A stretch of 64,000 nt of DNA from Fredinandcohnia aciditolerans (GCA_003640645.1 QGHH01000019.1:1-64000), one strand, 5' to 3'. Positions 45,349 through 54,105 are shown, counted from the first letter of the stretch. Notes: generated by a model from the sequence alone, not told the origin. Numbers and translations are program-made.

Positions 45349-46803
45349 ATGGTGAATATCTCTTCGTTATTATTAGGGTTGGTTATGGTCTTAAACATTG
45401 TTTTCGCCGTAGTTGTTATCTTTCGTGAAAGAAGAGATGCCAGTTCAACTTGGGCATGGTTATTAGTACTTTTCTTTATACCGGTAGCCGGCTTCATTTT
45501 GTATTTACTAATAGGTCGAAATTTAACTCGCGATCATCTCTTTCAATGGGATGATTTAAAGAAGAGTGGGATTGAAGAAGTTCTAGAAAAACAAAAAGAA
45601 CTGATACGTACACAAAAATTCCTCTTTAATAATCATGTTACAAAGGATAATCAAGACCTCATTTATATGAATCTTAAAAATGACCAGGCCTTGTTCACAA
45701 AAAACAATGCTGTGGAAGTTTTTACAGATGGGCAACAAAAGTTCAGACGCTTATTTCAAGATATTGAGGACGCAAAGGAATCCATTCATTTGCAATATTA
45801 TATTATTAAAAATGATAACCTTGGTCGAAAACTAATCGCGCATTTAACCAAGAAGGTTAAAGAAGGGGTTATGGTCCGCGTTCTTTATGATGAGCTAGGA
45901 TCTAGAACATTAACGAAACGTTTTTTTAAAGAGTTTCGTGAGGCAGGAGGTCTAGTCGAGGTCTTTTTCCCTTCGAAGCTACGTTTTATAAATTTACGGA
46001 TGAATTTTCGAAACCATCGTAAATTGGTCATTATTGACGGAAAGATTGGATACGTCGGTGGATTCAATGTTGGTGATGAGTATCTAGGTTTGAATACGAG
46101 GTTTGGATATTGGCGAGATACACATTTACGCATAAGGGGTAATGCTGTTGACACCATGCAGGCTCGCTTCATTTTAGACTGGAATCAAGCATCACGTGAT
46201 TATGATATTATGTATGATCCAGAACTTTTTCCGATTGAAAATGTCAGGTTAGGCAATGTCGGGATTCAAATTGTTACAAGTGGGCCAGATTCGGAGTTTG
46301 AGCAGATTAAGAATGCGTATATCAAAATGATCTATTCAGCGAAAAAATCGATTTATATGCAGACGCCATATTTTATTCCAGATAAAAGCCTGCTTGATGC
46401 ACTTAGGGTGGCATGTCTTTCAGGAGTTGAAGTGAACATCATGATTCCTGATAAACCGGACCATCCATTCGTTTATTGGGCGACCATCTCGCATATCGGA
46501 GAATTGCTACCGGTTGGAGCAAATGTCTATATTTACAGCAATGGCTTTATTCATTCAAAAACACTTGTTGTTGACGAAGAAATTTCTTCAGTTGGTACAG
46601 CGAATATTGACGTAAGAAGCTTTAGGCTAAACTTTGAGGTCAATGCATTTTTATATGATGAAAATATTTCTAAAGAACTGACCGCTATTTTCAAAGAAGA
46701 CATAAAGCTTTCTAAATTACTGACATTTGATGAATATGGAAAAAGAGGCGTTAATATTAAATTCAAAGAATCCATATCAAGACTTCTATCACCAATCCTA
46801 TAG
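45349..46803 (+). CDS. cls: Cardiolipin synthase
   Basis: Membrane phospholipase D-type enzyme of 484 residues that joins two phosphatidylglycerols to make cardiolipin. Two N-terminal helices (about 4-24 and 34-56) are followed by two HKD motifs: NHRKLVIIDGKIGYVGG (about 220) and IHSKTLVVDEEISSVGT (about 398). The length is standard for Bacillus Cls. GAGAGGGG lies 3 bases before the ATG at 45349; an adjacent GTG at 45352 is also possible. Which of the several Bacillus cls paralogues it is cannot be said. Confidence 0.93.
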   Translation: MVNISSLLLGLVMVLNIVFAVVVIFRERRDASSTWAWLLVLFFIPVAGFILYLLIGRNLTRDHLFQWDDLKKSGIEEVLEKQKELIRTQKFLFNNHVTKDNQDLIYMNLKNDQALFTKNNAVEVFTDGQQKFRRLFQDIEDAKESIHLQYYIIKNDNLGRKLIAHLTKKVKEGVMVRVLYDELGSRTLTKRFFKEFREAGGLVEVFFPSKLRFINLRMNFRNHRKLVIIDGKIGYVGGFNVGDEYLGLNTRFGYWRDTHLRIRGNAVDTMQARFILDWNQASRDYDIMYDPELFPIENVRLGNVGIQIVTSGPDSEFEQIKNAYIKMIYSAKKSIYMQTPYFIPDKSLLDALRVACLSGVEVNIMIPDKPDHPFVYWATISHIGELLPVGANVYIYSNGFIHSKTLVVDEEISSVGTANIDVRSFRLNFEVNAFLYDENISKELTAIFKEDIKLSKLLTFDEYGKRGVNIKFKESISRLLSPIL

Positions 46804-46917
46804 TCGTAAAATGATCGATGTGTCTTACAACTTTGAAATGAAGTGTAAGTTGCATCGATTTTATTATATTTTCAATTGCCTAATATTGAGGTAGGATTTA
46901 TTTTGGGGGGAGTTTCT

Positions 46918-47490
46918 TTGAATTTAATGGATATGAATACAGAAGTGTTTTTCAAAATTAATGGGTTAAGCGAGGAGTTTCCGTTATTAAATCAGCCAAT
47001 GATTTATATAGCGAGTTATACCTTGTATGTTCTAATCCTAGCTGTAGTGTACTACTTAATAAAAGGCTCACAAAATCGAATCATGGCGGTTAGTGCTTTG
47101 CTTTCGGTAGGGGTTGCAGTACTACTAGGAAGAGTGGCGGGAATGTTTCATTCTAATAATCAGCCTTTCGCTGAACTGCCAAATGTCAATCAACTGATTG
47201 AAAAAGCGGTCAATAATTCATTCCCAAGTGACCATACGATGATCTTTTTTGCGGTTAGTTTTACTTTTTTCTTGTTTAAAAAACCTGGAAGATATCTTTG
47301 GATGGCACTTGCATGCTTAGTCGGTTTTTCACGTATTTGGGTGGGGGTACATTATCCCGGCGATATTATCGTAGCAGCAATTTTAGCCATGCTTTCAGCG
47401 TATCTTTTATTCGTGACCGTATCAAAGCTCAAATTACGAAATCGAAAAGAGCAACTTGAGCTTCCAATAACAAAAGAAAAAGACTTTTAA
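46918..47490 (+). CDS. bcrC: Undecaprenyl-diphosphatase (BcrC-like PAP2 protein)
   Basis: Membrane phosphatase of about 190 residues that recycles undecaprenyl pyrophosphate, the bacitracin target. The PAP2 signature is complete in parts 2 and 3: SFPSDHT (about residue 100) and SRIWVGVHYPGD (about 140). Five to six helices. TTG 46918 follows GGGGGGAG; ATG 46927 or 46933 would shorten it slightly, and the ATG at 46876 lacks an SD. A decayed BceR-like regulator gene lies next door, which supports a link to bacitracin resistance. B. subtilis bcrC is transcribed by SigM and SigX; no such promoter was recognised here. Confidence 0.82.
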   Translation: MNLMDMNTEVFFKINGLSEEFPLLNQPMIYIASYTLYVLILAVVYYLIKGSQNRIMAVSALLSVGVAVLLGRVAGMFHSNNQPFAELPNVNQLIEKAVNNSFPSDHTMIFFAVSFTFFLFKKPGRYLWMALACLVGFSRIWVGVHYPGDIIVAAILAMLSAYLLFVTVSKLKLRNRKEQLELPITKEKDF

Positions 47491-47493
47491 TAA

Positions 47494-47527
47494 GGAATTG
47501 GTTCCTCGAGGGGGCCAATTCTTTTTC
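47494..47527 (+). terminator. Terminator of bcrC
   Basis: GGAATTGGTTCC and GGGGGCCAATTC pair across TCGA with G-T pairs, followed by five T. Confidence 0.75.
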
Positions 47528-47591
47528 GTGCTTTCCTTTAATTTCCTTACTCGATAAAATTTAAGTAAGCACAGTGGTGGAGGAGAAATGT

Positions 47592-47916
47592 ATGTTTAAA
47601 ATATTCATTGTTGAAGATGACCATCAGTTGGTTCGTTTGCTTGAAGAGCATATGCAACGATTTGGTTTCGAAACAAAAGCAGTTGAGAAATTTGAATCGG
47701 TATTATCTAAGTTTGAGGAGTTTGCTCCACATCTTGTTCTTTTTATATGTAAACTTGCCAAGGTTTGACGGCTATTATTGGTGTCGTCAGATTCGCAGTA
47801 AGTCGACTTGCCCAATACTATTTATATCAGCACGTGATGGAAAAATGGATCAAGTAATGGCGCTCGAAATTGGGGCAGACGATTATATTACAAAACCATT
47901 TGTATGCGAAATTTGA
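47592..47916 (+). pseudogene. Broken response regulator (BceR-like receiver domain)
   Basis: The first frame reads MFKIFIVEDDHQLVRLLEEH and continues to FEEFAPHLVLFICKLAKV, then stops. A neighbouring frame continues the same domain with NLPRFDGYYWCRQIRSKSTC and RDGKMDQVMALEIGADDYIT, ending FVCEI and a stop. Relatives have LLDINLPRFDGYYWCRQIR here, so one extra base has shifted the frame and removed the phosphate-accepting Asp. The DNA-binding half is missing, as are the BceS kinase and BceAB transporter genes. A good SD and ATG remain at 47592. It looks like the remains of a bacitracin-sensing locus beside bcrC. Confidence 0.85.
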
Positions 47917-48013
47917 AAAAGTCTGTGATTTAGAACCTAATTCAATACAATAAGTTGTGCCTGTTACTGATGGAAAATGGCGACAGTCATTTTTTTACAA
48001 AAGCTACTATACT

Positions 48014-48043
48014 TTGAGACTTCCCAGGATAGACTATTACAAT
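48014..48043 (+). promoter_or_regulatory. Promoter of the SAM hydrolase gene
   Basis: TTGAGA, an 18-bp spacer and TACAAT are present. The -10 lies only about 16 bp before the start codon, so the leader would be very short; this lowers confidence. Confidence 0.4.
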
Positions 48044-48058
48044 AATGGAGGAATAGGT

Positions 48059-48901
48059 ATGAATAATCATTTAGTATTGCAGACCGATTTTGGAAAGAGT
48101 GATGGGGCTGTAAGTGCAATGTATGGTGTTGCTTTATCGGTTCACCCAGCGCTACCAATCTTTGACCTAACCCATGACATCTCGCCATTTAATATCTGGG
48201 AAGGCTCTTATCGACTATTTCAGACCATAAAGTATTGGCCGGAAAGGACTGTCTTTGTTTCTGTCGTGGATCCAGGTGTCGGGTCTGATCGTTTAAGCAT
48301 CGTGGTGCAGACTGAGACGAACCAATATATTGTGACACCTGATAATGGAACAATTACTCATATTAAACAGAAGTTTGGAATTAAAGAAGCGAGAATGATT
48401 GATGAAAGTAAAAATCGTCTGCCATTTTCAGGTGAATCATACACCTTTCATGGAAGAGATGTTTATGCATATACAGGGGCTAGACTTGCTTCTCGAGTTA
48501 TCACTTATGAAGAGGTTGGGCCAACAGTCCCGGTAGAGTCCTTGGTGGAATTGCCTGTTTTTGAAGTGGAAATTGATAATGATACAATTATTGGAAATGT
48601 TGATATCCTGGATGTCCGCTTTGGTAACCTTTGGACCAATATTGACAAATCCCTTTTTAATCAACTTAGTAATAGGTATGGTGATTTCTTCGAAGTCATC
48701 ATTGATCGTGAAGGAAGCAATGTATATAAAAGTACAATGAAATATGGACGTTCTTTCGCTGACAGTGACCTTGGGGATCCACTACTCTATGTAAATTCTT
48801 TAGACAAAATAGGAGTTGCCCTTAATCAGGAGTCCTTTGCTGAAAAATTTAAAATTGGTACTGGTGCAGAATGGAAAATTAAAATCCGGAAAACAAATTA
48901 A
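48059..48901 (+). CDS. SAM hydrolase / SAM hydroxide adenosyltransferase (DUF62)
   Basis: A 280-residue member of the family of chlorinase/fluorinase-related enzymes that split S-adenosylmethionine with water to adenosine and methionine. Motifs: LQTDFGKSDGAVSAMYGV at the N-terminus with the conserved Asp, DLTHDISPFNIWEG, VVDPGVGSDR, TPDNGT, FHGRDVYA, and a C-terminal domain with RFGNLWTNI. GGAGGAATAGGT precedes the ATG at 48059. The physiological role in Bacillus is not established. Confidence 0.9.
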   Translation: MNNHLVLQTDFGKSDGAVSAMYGVALSVHPALPIFDLTHDISPFNIWEGSYRLFQTIKYWPERTVFVSVVDPGVGSDRLSIVVQTETNQYIVTPDNGTITHIKQKFGIKEARMIDESKNRLPFSGESYTFHGRDVYAYTGARLASRVITYEEVGPTVPVESLVELPVFEVEIDNDTIIGNVDILDVRFGNLWTNIDKSLFNQLSNRYGDFFEVIIDREGSNVYKSTMKYGRSFADSDLGDPLLYVNSLDKIGVALNQESFAEKFKIGTGAEWKIKIRKTN

Positions 48902-48936
48902 AACACCGTTCAGGTAAAGAACGGTGTTTTTTGCGT
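48900..48936. terminator. Bidirectional terminator after the SAM hydrolase gene
   Basis: AACACCGTTC-AGGTAAA-GAACGGTGTT has an A run before and T run after it. It serves the SAM hydrolase gene and the small converging gene. Confidence 0.9.
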
Positions 48937-48937
48937 A

Positions 48938-49105
48938 TTATGTTAAAGGCTTGTTTTGCTTTAATAGGTTTGAAGCGGGAAGCGTAATGATTTTTCCTCC
49001 GATTTGTACATGGATGGAATCATTAAATATTGCTTTTACTATCCCTTTTAACTGGACAGTTGAATTAACCGCGATCTCTTTTTTGGATTCATTATTGGTA
49101 GTCAT
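48938..49105 (-). CDS. Small conserved-looking protein, 55 residues
   Basis: A short reading frame with a good SD (GAGAGGGG, 7 bases before ATG). The product begins MTTNNESKKEIAVNSTVQLK and continues with GIVKAIFNDSIHVQIGGKII and a TLPASNLLK segment. The alternating hydrophobic/charged strands and the glycine turn suggest a small SH3- or KOW-like beta barrel. I do not recognise the family. It ends beside a shared terminator. The longer plus-strand frame opposite it (48924-49136) lacks an SD. Confidence 0.7.
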   Translation of the reverse strand: MTTNNESKKEIAVNSTVQLKGIVKAIFNDSIHVQIGGKIITLPASNLLKQNKPLT

Positions 49106-49253
49106 GGCAATTCCCCTCTCAGGTTTTTATATTTAGAGGCATTTAAATAAAAACATTATATCCCATAATTATGAAAACTATACGTGTAAAATTATTATTT
49201 TATCTTATTTTACCTTGAAAATTTTGTCTTGTGCAAGTTTGATGAATTGGTTA

Positions 49254-50000
49254 TTATTTCTTTTTTGGCGATCCTCGGTAAACTGCTTCTCTAAGCTCTA
49301 AAGCATACTTATCAAAGTGTGGCACTCCCATTTCGGAAGCAATACGTAATTCTTTTTCAATGTCATAGGGAACACGAACAATTTCGATTGAAAAAGGTGC
49401 GACTTCCTTTGATTGATATTCCCCGTGTAGAATTGCAAAGGTTGCTTGTGTCGTATCAAGCGGGTTACCGACACTTCCTACATTTAAAAGAGTTTGCTCT
49501 GTATTCATTGGTTCAATCAAGGCAGCATGAATATCTCCGAAACCAATAATGTCTGGTGTCTTTTCCTCTAAAGGAGTAATCCATTCAGTATGATCAAACA
49601 TTGCCCTTTTCTCCTCGTCGGAATGAATCATGGGGACAACACGGTGATGTACGCTTTTTGCAGAGGCGTGGTACAACCGAATGTATTTCCCACTCATATA
49701 AAAATCAAAATGAAAGGGAAGGGTTCCTAAGTATGAAAGGCGTTCTTTACCAAGCTGATTTCGGTGCCATCTGATTCCGTCATCAGGATGTTCATTTTGA
49801 ATAAAGTCATCCCAATTTCCCAAAAGCACAACCTCACACACGTTTTGTATCCGGTCCACCGCGGCGGCTGAGTTTGGCCCTTTTCCTACAAGGTCTCCAA
49901 GACAAATGATGGTCTTGATTTCACGAGCTTTTATATGTTCCAAGACAGCTTCTAGTGCTGTCATATTTCCGTGTATATCGGAAATGAGCGCAATGCTCAT
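49254..50000 (-). CDS. Calcineurin-like metallophosphoesterase
   Basis: A 248-residue phosphoesterase. Metal and phosphate motifs run in the family order: SDIHGNMTALEAVL (about 7), LGDLVGKGP (about 34), GNWDD (about 61), a His near LYHAS, and FGDIHAAL (about 154). It resembles YfcE/YvnB-type or Ser/Thr phosphatase-like enzymes; the substrate is unknown. AAGGGGG lies 7 bases before the ATG. It is divergent from the polysaccharide deacetylase gene. Confidence 0.88.
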   Translation of the reverse strand: MSIALISDIHGNMTALEAVLEHIKAREIKTIICLGDLVGKGPNSAAAVDRIQNVCEVVLLGNWDDFIQNEHPDDGIRWHRNQLGKERLSYLGTLPFHFDFYMSGKYIRLYHASAKSVHHRVVPMIHSDEEKRAMFDHTEWITPLEEKTPDIIGFGDIHAALIEPMNTEQTLLNVGSVGNPLDTTQATFAILHGEYQSKEVAPFSIEIVRVPYDIEKELRIASEMGVPHFDKYALELREAVYRGSPKKK

Positions 50001-50147
50001 GCTAAGGCCCCCTTGGTTTTAGTTATACTAATCTAATAATAAAATAGATTGAAAATTTTGTCATTATTAAATTAGCTAAAATTACTAAATATTCTTTCCA
50101 TATATGTTTTGTCTGTTTAGAATGAAGAAAAGGGGGAGAGCGCTGTC

Positions 50148-51035
50148 ATGGTTCAAAGGGTGATTTTATTATGTATGATATGTTTGCTTTTTTTGTTAAC
50201 TTCTTGTTCATCTCAAAAAACGAAGGAAGTTGGGGGAGTTGCATACGGGAATCACAACATTGAACAGAAAGAAGAGACGATTCCAAACGCAAGATTTTCT
50301 GTTGATTCATCATGGAAAAATGAATACCTTCTTGAAATAAAAGGGGATTCTCCTTACCTAGAAAATAAGACTGTATCGTCCATGCAAAAATGGCGGGAGG
50401 AGATTATTGAATTCTCAAAAACTCACGAAAATGTATATATCAATGGTCCTAATAAAAAACAAGTGGCTTTAACGTTTGATGATGGGCCAGATAGTACGGT
50501 GACATCAGCTGTGATTGGAGTTTTGGATGACTATGGAGTCAAGGGGAATTTCTTCTTTCTGGGAAGTGAAGCCGTGAAGCATCCAGAGGTAGTGAAAGAA
50601 GCCTATGAAAAGGGGCATCTTGTTTTAAGTCATAGCTACCATCATGTTCAATTAGATAAGTTGTCAGAACCTGAAATTCGTAATGAAATAGAACAGGCAG
50701 GAACTGCAATTGAAGAGATCATTGGTAAAGAGCCCGCATTGGTAAGAACGCCGTACGGCTCAACAAATGAATTGGTGGCAGAGATAGCAAAAGAAAATAA
50801 TGTCTCAATCATTATCTGGTCAATTGATTCACTTGATTGGGCTCAAAGAAGTACTGATGTGATATACTCCAATGTATTTTCAAACATTCGAAACGGTGAC
50901 ATTATACTTATGCACACAGACTCTGATGAGTACGATACATATGAGGCCTTGCCCCTTATCATTGAGGAATTACAAGAGCAGGGCTATGAAATAGTGGATT
51001 TAGAAACATTGATTGGCCAACCAGCCTATCAATAG
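50148..51035 (+). CDS. Polysaccharide deacetylase lipoprotein
   Basis: A membrane-anchored deacetylase of 295 residues. The signal peptide ends in lipobox LTSC (Cys20). The NodB domain (about 98-290) shows TFDDGPD (catalytic base and metal Asp), SHSYHH (metal His pair), RTPYGS, SIDSLDW and LMHTD. Family members remove acetyl groups from peptidoglycan or chitin-like polymers outside the cell; the true substrate is not known. GGGGGAGAG precedes the ATG. The 75-residue stretch between lipobox and NodB domain has no recognisable fold. Confidence 0.9.
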   Translation: MVQRVILLCMICLLFLLTSCSSQKTKEVGGVAYGNHNIEQKEETIPNARFSVDSSWKNEYLLEIKGDSPYLENKTVSSMQKWREEIIEFSKTHENVYINGPNKKQVALTFDDGPDSTVTSAVIGVLDDYGVKGNFFFLGSEAVKHPEVVKEAYEKGHLVLSHSYHHVQLDKLSEPEIRNEIEQAGTAIEEIIGKEPALVRTPYGSTNELVAEIAKENNVSIIIWSIDSLDWAQRSTDVIYSNVFSNIRNGDIILMHTDSDEYDTYEALPLIIEELQEQGYEIVDLETLIGQPAYQ

Positions 51036-51042
51036 AGAGAAG

Positions 51043-51085
51043 AATCGTAGGGACCAATCTAAATGAAACCTACGATTCTTTTTAT
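51043..51085. terminator. Bidirectional terminator
   Basis: AGAATCGTAGG and CCTACGATTCT form an 11-bp stem between converging genes, with T on the right and a partial A run on the left. Confidence 0.8.
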
Positions 51086-51487
51086 CTATTTTTTCATAAT
51101 TAATTTCCACGTATCGATAACAACACTAACGGACACTATGAATAAGACCATTGCCAAGACGGGATGCAAAGCCCCAACCCAAGGTGCAACCCTTGTAAAA
51201 TTTGCGCTAAAATACATACCGAAGACGAGTAGTGCAAGTCCAATTACATATCCATACCCCCACCGAGGCAATTTTCCAACGAAAGCTGCAATCAGCATAA
51301 GAACAAGTAAATTAAAACCAAAAATATGAACAAGTGTTGTATGTTTCAACCAGTTTTCGGCGCCTACAAAAATGGCCATTCCAGCTGAAAATACTTGTCC
51401 GATAATGAATAAGGCAAAAATTGTGGCAAAAAAGAAGTAAATTCCTCGCCCAATTCGGATTCGAGTAGATGGTGTAGATTGTTCCAT
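51086..51487 (-). CDS. Four-helix membrane protein (DUF6220-like)
   Basis: A 133-residue membrane protein with four hydrophobic helices (about 14-36, 48-68, 74-92, 104-126). The N-terminus is RIRIGRGIYFFFATIFALFI, and the second helix reads LVHIFGFNLLVLMLIAAFVG; conserved histidines in helices 2 and 4 (HTTLVH, GALHPVL) recall heme- or quinone-linked four-helix proteins of the DUF6220 type, without proof of cofactor binding. GGAAGGAGG precedes the ATG at 51487. It follows the LiaG-like gene by 50 bp, a gap that holds an AAAGCGC/GCGCTTT hairpin. Confidence 0.75.
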   Translation of the reverse strand: MEQSTPSTRIRIGRGIYFFFATIFALFIIGQVFSAGMAIFVGAENWLKHTTLVHIFGFNLLVLMLIAAFVGKLPRWGYGYVIGLALLVFGMYFSANFTRVAPWVGALHPVLAMVLFIVSVSVVIDTWKLIMKK

Positions 51488-51537
51488 TCGTAAAACCTCC
51501 TTCCTTAGGAAAAGCGCCCGTATTTGAGCGCTTTGCA

Positions 51538-52389
51538 TTATCTGATGTCTACTTTTCCGCTACTCACTTCAATTTTTACATCATAGGTACCTGCACCATG
51601 TTTACCTTCAATGCTGCCTTTATTTCTTGTGGATTCATCAAGGGAAAAATCATTAGAAATGTAGCCGCTATTGGCTTTACCTTCTAATGTAAAATCAGCA
51701 TCATTTGGTAAGTCAAGGTCAAGTAAGCCTGATCGAACATCTGCTTTAATGGAATCAGTAAGTTTTGAAAAGCTTGCTTTTAATCGTCCAGAACGCACTT
51801 CAGCTTCAAGTTTTCCCTCATATTCATCAATGGTTACATTCCCGGAACGAACATCAATTTCACCACTTTTTGTTGTAAGATTCTTAATTCTAGAGTTTCC
51901 AGAAGCTACATTGTGTGTAAAGTGTTCAGCAGAAAGGTTTTCCAAACGTACATTTCCAGATTGGACTTCGGCTGAGAGTTCGTTAATTTTCATAGGTGAA
52001 CCATCGAATTCTAAATGACCAGATCCTACTCTTAGTGAGAGTTCTTTTTCAAAGTCTTCCGGGATATAGACGGTAAGTTTCGTATTGTCAAAGAAAGGGA
52101 ACCAGCTCCAGTTAAAGAATCCACGTTCATATGTGACTTCTATTGAGTCACCGCTTTTTGTAACATGAACTTCACCTTTACCTTTTAACTCTGCTTTTAC
52201 TTCATCACGATTTTCAGGGATGACCGTCGTACTGATTGATGTTATATCAATTTCGATTTCATCAATTCTTTCCGTAACCTTAGCTGAGTCTCCAGAATCC
52301 CCAAAAGGAAGCCCAGGAATTCGGTAGAGGTTTGTCATTAAAAGATAAGCCCCAATAAGAATGAAAAATATAATTAAGATTTTCTTCAT
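51538..52389 (-). CDS. DUF4097 beta-repeat protein (LiaG-like)
   Basis: A 283-residue protein with one N-terminal membrane helix (about 4-24) and an external beta-rich domain with repeats of the form SGxxxVxSGxVxI (about 115-280), the pattern of DUF4097 proteins such as LiaG and YvlB. Those are part of cell-envelope stress responses in B. subtilis. No LiaFSR genes are nearby, so its regulation is unknown. A weak SD (AGGCAGG) precedes the ATG. It is the first gene of a likely two-gene unit with the DUF6220-like gene. Confidence 0.8.
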   Translation of the reverse strand: MKKILIIFFILIGAYLLMTNLYRIPGLPFGDSGDSAKVTERIDEIEIDITSISTTVIPENRDEVKAELKGKGEVHVTKSGDSIEVTYERGFFNWSWFPFFDNTKLTVYIPEDFEKELSLRVGSGHLEFDGSPMKINELSAEVQSGNVRLENLSAEHFTHNVASGNSRIKNLTTKSGEIDVRSGNVTIDEYEGKLEAEVRSGRLKASFSKLTDSIKADVRSGLLDLDLPNDADFTLEGKANSGYISNDFSLDESTRNKGSIEGKHGAGTYDVKIEVSSGKVDIR

Positions 52390-52496
52390 TTTCTAACCTG
52401 CCTTTATCATTTATTCTAACCCTATCTTAAAAGAGGAATAAGAATTAAGTAACGCACCACCGATATATTTTTAATTAGGACCTGAGGCGTATTAAA

Positions 52497-52530
52497 AGAA
52501 AAAAGCAGATTGCTTCTAATACAATCTGCT
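52497..52530 (-). terminator. Terminator of the hxlR gene
   Basis: On the minus strand AGCAGATTG and CAATCTGCT form a stem followed by six T. Confidence 0.85.
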
Positions 52531-52543
52531 CTACGTTGGTGAT

Positions 52544-52861
52544 TTATGATTCTATTTTAACCCAGTCCTGCGACCATTTTTGAATTTCATCCATCAAAGG
52601 TTTTAATGCCCGCCCTTTTTCGGTTAACGAATATTCAATACGTACAGGGGTTTCTGGGTACACATGCCTTGTTATAATACCTTGATTCTCCAGATCTTTG
52701 AGTCTTTCTGAAAGAACTCTTCCACTAATTCCTATCGATGATTCGATTGTACAGAAACGCTGTGGACCTGAAAGAAGTTGATAAATCACGAGTCCTGTCC
52801 AGCGTTGGCCAAGTAAACTCATAGCTTTTTCAAATTTAGGACAAATTACATTTGAATCCAT
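52544..52861 (-). CDS. HxlR family transcriptional regulator (CatR/YodB-like)
   Basis: Winged-helix regulator of 105 residues, DUF24/HxlR type. The block NVICPKFEKAMSLLGQRWTG carries the conserved N-terminal Cys (Cys7), the redox-sensing residue in YodB and CatR. GRVLSERLKDLENQGIITR is the recognition helix and wing. AGGGGTGAGG precedes the ATG. It is divergent from a CatE-like dioxygenase gene, as expected for a CatR-like repressor that responds to catechols or quinones; a palindrome lies in the shared promoter region. Confidence 0.9.
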   Translation of the reverse strand: MDSNVICPKFEKAMSLLGQRWTGLVIYQLLSGPQRFCTIESSIGISGRVLSERLKDLENQGIITRHVYPETPVRIEYSLTEKGRALKPLMDEIQKWSQDWVKIES

Positions 52862-52917
52862 ATTTCCCTCACCCCTAATTCTATATTATAGCGCATTGTA
52901 AGAAATTATAAACTTAC

Positions 52918-52964
52918 TTGACATAATTTAATTACGAAAATATAATTACTTACATAAAGTAAGT
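52918..52964 (+). promoter_or_regulatory. catE promoter and HxlR operator
   Basis: TTGACA, a 17-bp spacer and TATAAT are perfect consensus hexamers. The palindrome ACTTAC-ATAAA-GTAAGT (52948-52964) overlaps the expected start site, a repressor position. A second half-site, ACTTACTTG, lies at the -35. Confidence 0.85.
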
Positions 52965-52995
52965 TAGTAAATGCTAAATTTAGGAGGCATAAAAG

Positions 52996-53847
52996 ATGAA
53001 ATATCAACGCCCACCATATACATTTGTAGAACTTGTAGAATTGAAGGTAACCGACTTACAGCGTTCCGTAACGTTTTATCAAAATATAATTGGATTCAAG
53101 GTATTAGAGCAATCGGGTAGAAAGGCGCTTTTAACGGCAGATGGGAAAACTGCATTGTTATCAATCGAACAGCCTGAAAACATAGTTCCTAAGGAACCAC
53201 GCCGTACAGGACTTTACCATTTTGCTTTGCTTTTACCATCCCGTGCAGAGCTTGGAAAAGTACTTTATCATTTAGTCCAAAATAATATACCAATTGGCGC
53301 GTCTGATCACGCAGTGAGCGAAGCGCTCTATTTAGACGATCCAGATGGAAATGGCATTGAAATTTATGCAGACCGTCCTGATACAGAATGGGAATGGTCA
53401 AATGGCGAAGTGAAAATGGTGACAGAGCCTCTTGATGGGCAAGGTGTACTAGCTGCTGCGAATGGTGAAAAATGGACCGGACTTCCAGAAGAAACGGTCA
53501 TGGGTCATATTCACATGCATGTATCTGAACTAGCAAAGACAGAGGAATACTATACCAAAGGTCTTGGTTTTGATGTTGTAACTCGCTACGGAGGGATGGC
53601 ATTGTTTATCTCAACAGGCGGGTATCATCACCATATTGGTCTAAATACATGGAATGGTGTAGGTGCACCTGCACCATCTGAAAATAGTGCAGGGATTAAG
53701 CGGTTTACACTTGTATTACCAACCGAAAATGCATTACAAACAACCATTGAGAACCTAAAGAAAATTGGGGCATATGTCCAAGCAGAAGATGGAGTCATGG
53801 TAACAAAAGATCCTTCTGAAAATAAAATAAAACTTGTTGTTGCATAG
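52996..53847 (+). CDS. catE: Catechol 2,3-dioxygenase-like VOC protein
   Basis: A 283-residue protein with two vicinal-oxygen-chelate modules (about 10-125 and 168-282). Possible iron ligands are His74 (GLYHFAL), His173 (GHIHMHV) and a Glu in the second module; GNGIEIYADRP closes the first. B. subtilis CatE (YfiE) cleaves catechol, and its gene is repressed by CatR. Here the divergent HxlR gene supports the same job in quinone or catechol detoxification. The promoter is excellent. The call is by similarity and context. Confidence 0.87.
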   Translation: MKYQRPPYTFVELVELKVTDLQRSVTFYQNIIGFKVLEQSGRKALLTADGKTALLSIEQPENIVPKEPRRTGLYHFALLLPSRAELGKVLYHLVQNNIPIGASDHAVSEALYLDDPDGNGIEIYADRPDTEWEWSNGEVKMVTEPLDGQGVLAAANGEKWTGLPEETVMGHIHMHVSELAKTEEYYTKGLGFDVVTRYGGMALFISTGGYHHHIGLNTWNGVGAPAPSENSAGIKRFTLVLPTENALQTTIENLKKIGAYVQAEDGVMVTKDPSENKIKLVVA

Positions 53848-53859
53848 GCGACAATGGAT

Positions 53860-53891
53860 AAAGTAGCTATCTTCGGGTAGCTGCTTTTTTA
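53860..53891 (+). terminator. Terminator of catE
   Basis: AAGTAGCTA and TAGCTGCTT form a stem with one G-T pair, followed by T residues. Confidence 0.85.
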
Positions 53892-54036
53892 TTAGGATGA
53901 CAAAAGTTACACCTAAACAACTACTAGGTTGCTAGTTTTGAAGGAATGGATATGGTATAATTGGAAATGTGTGGTAGGCCTTCTTTGTATAAGGAAGGCC
54001 TATATTTTTATATACAAAAAGGAAGGGGAAATAAAA

Positions 54037-54105
54037 ATGAAGGTGAAAATGAAATTTTGCAGAGTGTTTGATCCTAGCAAGGAGGATATCTACTATGAGC
54101 CATAA
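54037..54105 (+). CDS. Possible 22-residue leader peptide
   Basis: ATG 54037 follows AAGGAAGGGG and opens a 22-codon frame reading MKVKMKFCRVFDPSKEDIYYEP, here MKVKMKFCRVFDPSKEDIYY plus EP, ending in TAA. It overlaps the start of the GreA-like gene by 11 bases in another frame, an arrangement that favours translational coupling. A hairpin (TAGGCCTTC/GAAGGCCTA, 53973-54001) with a T-rich tail precedes it. It could be a real small gene or chance. Confidence 0.45.
   Translation: MKVKMKFCRVFDPSKEDIYYEP

Noticed and set aside
47574-47768. Intact small response regulator
   Set aside because: The frame ends within the receiver domain and loses the phosphorylated Asp; the neighbouring frame continues the same domain, so it is a broken gene.
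48924-49136. A 70-codon plus-strand frame after the SAM hydrolase gene
   Set aside because: It starts within the terminator and lacks an SD; the opposite strand carries a better small gene with a strong SD.
51063-51329. An 88-codon plus-strand frame opposite the DUF6220-like gene
   Set aside because: Begins in a terminator hairpin and mirrors a membrane protein gene; no SD.
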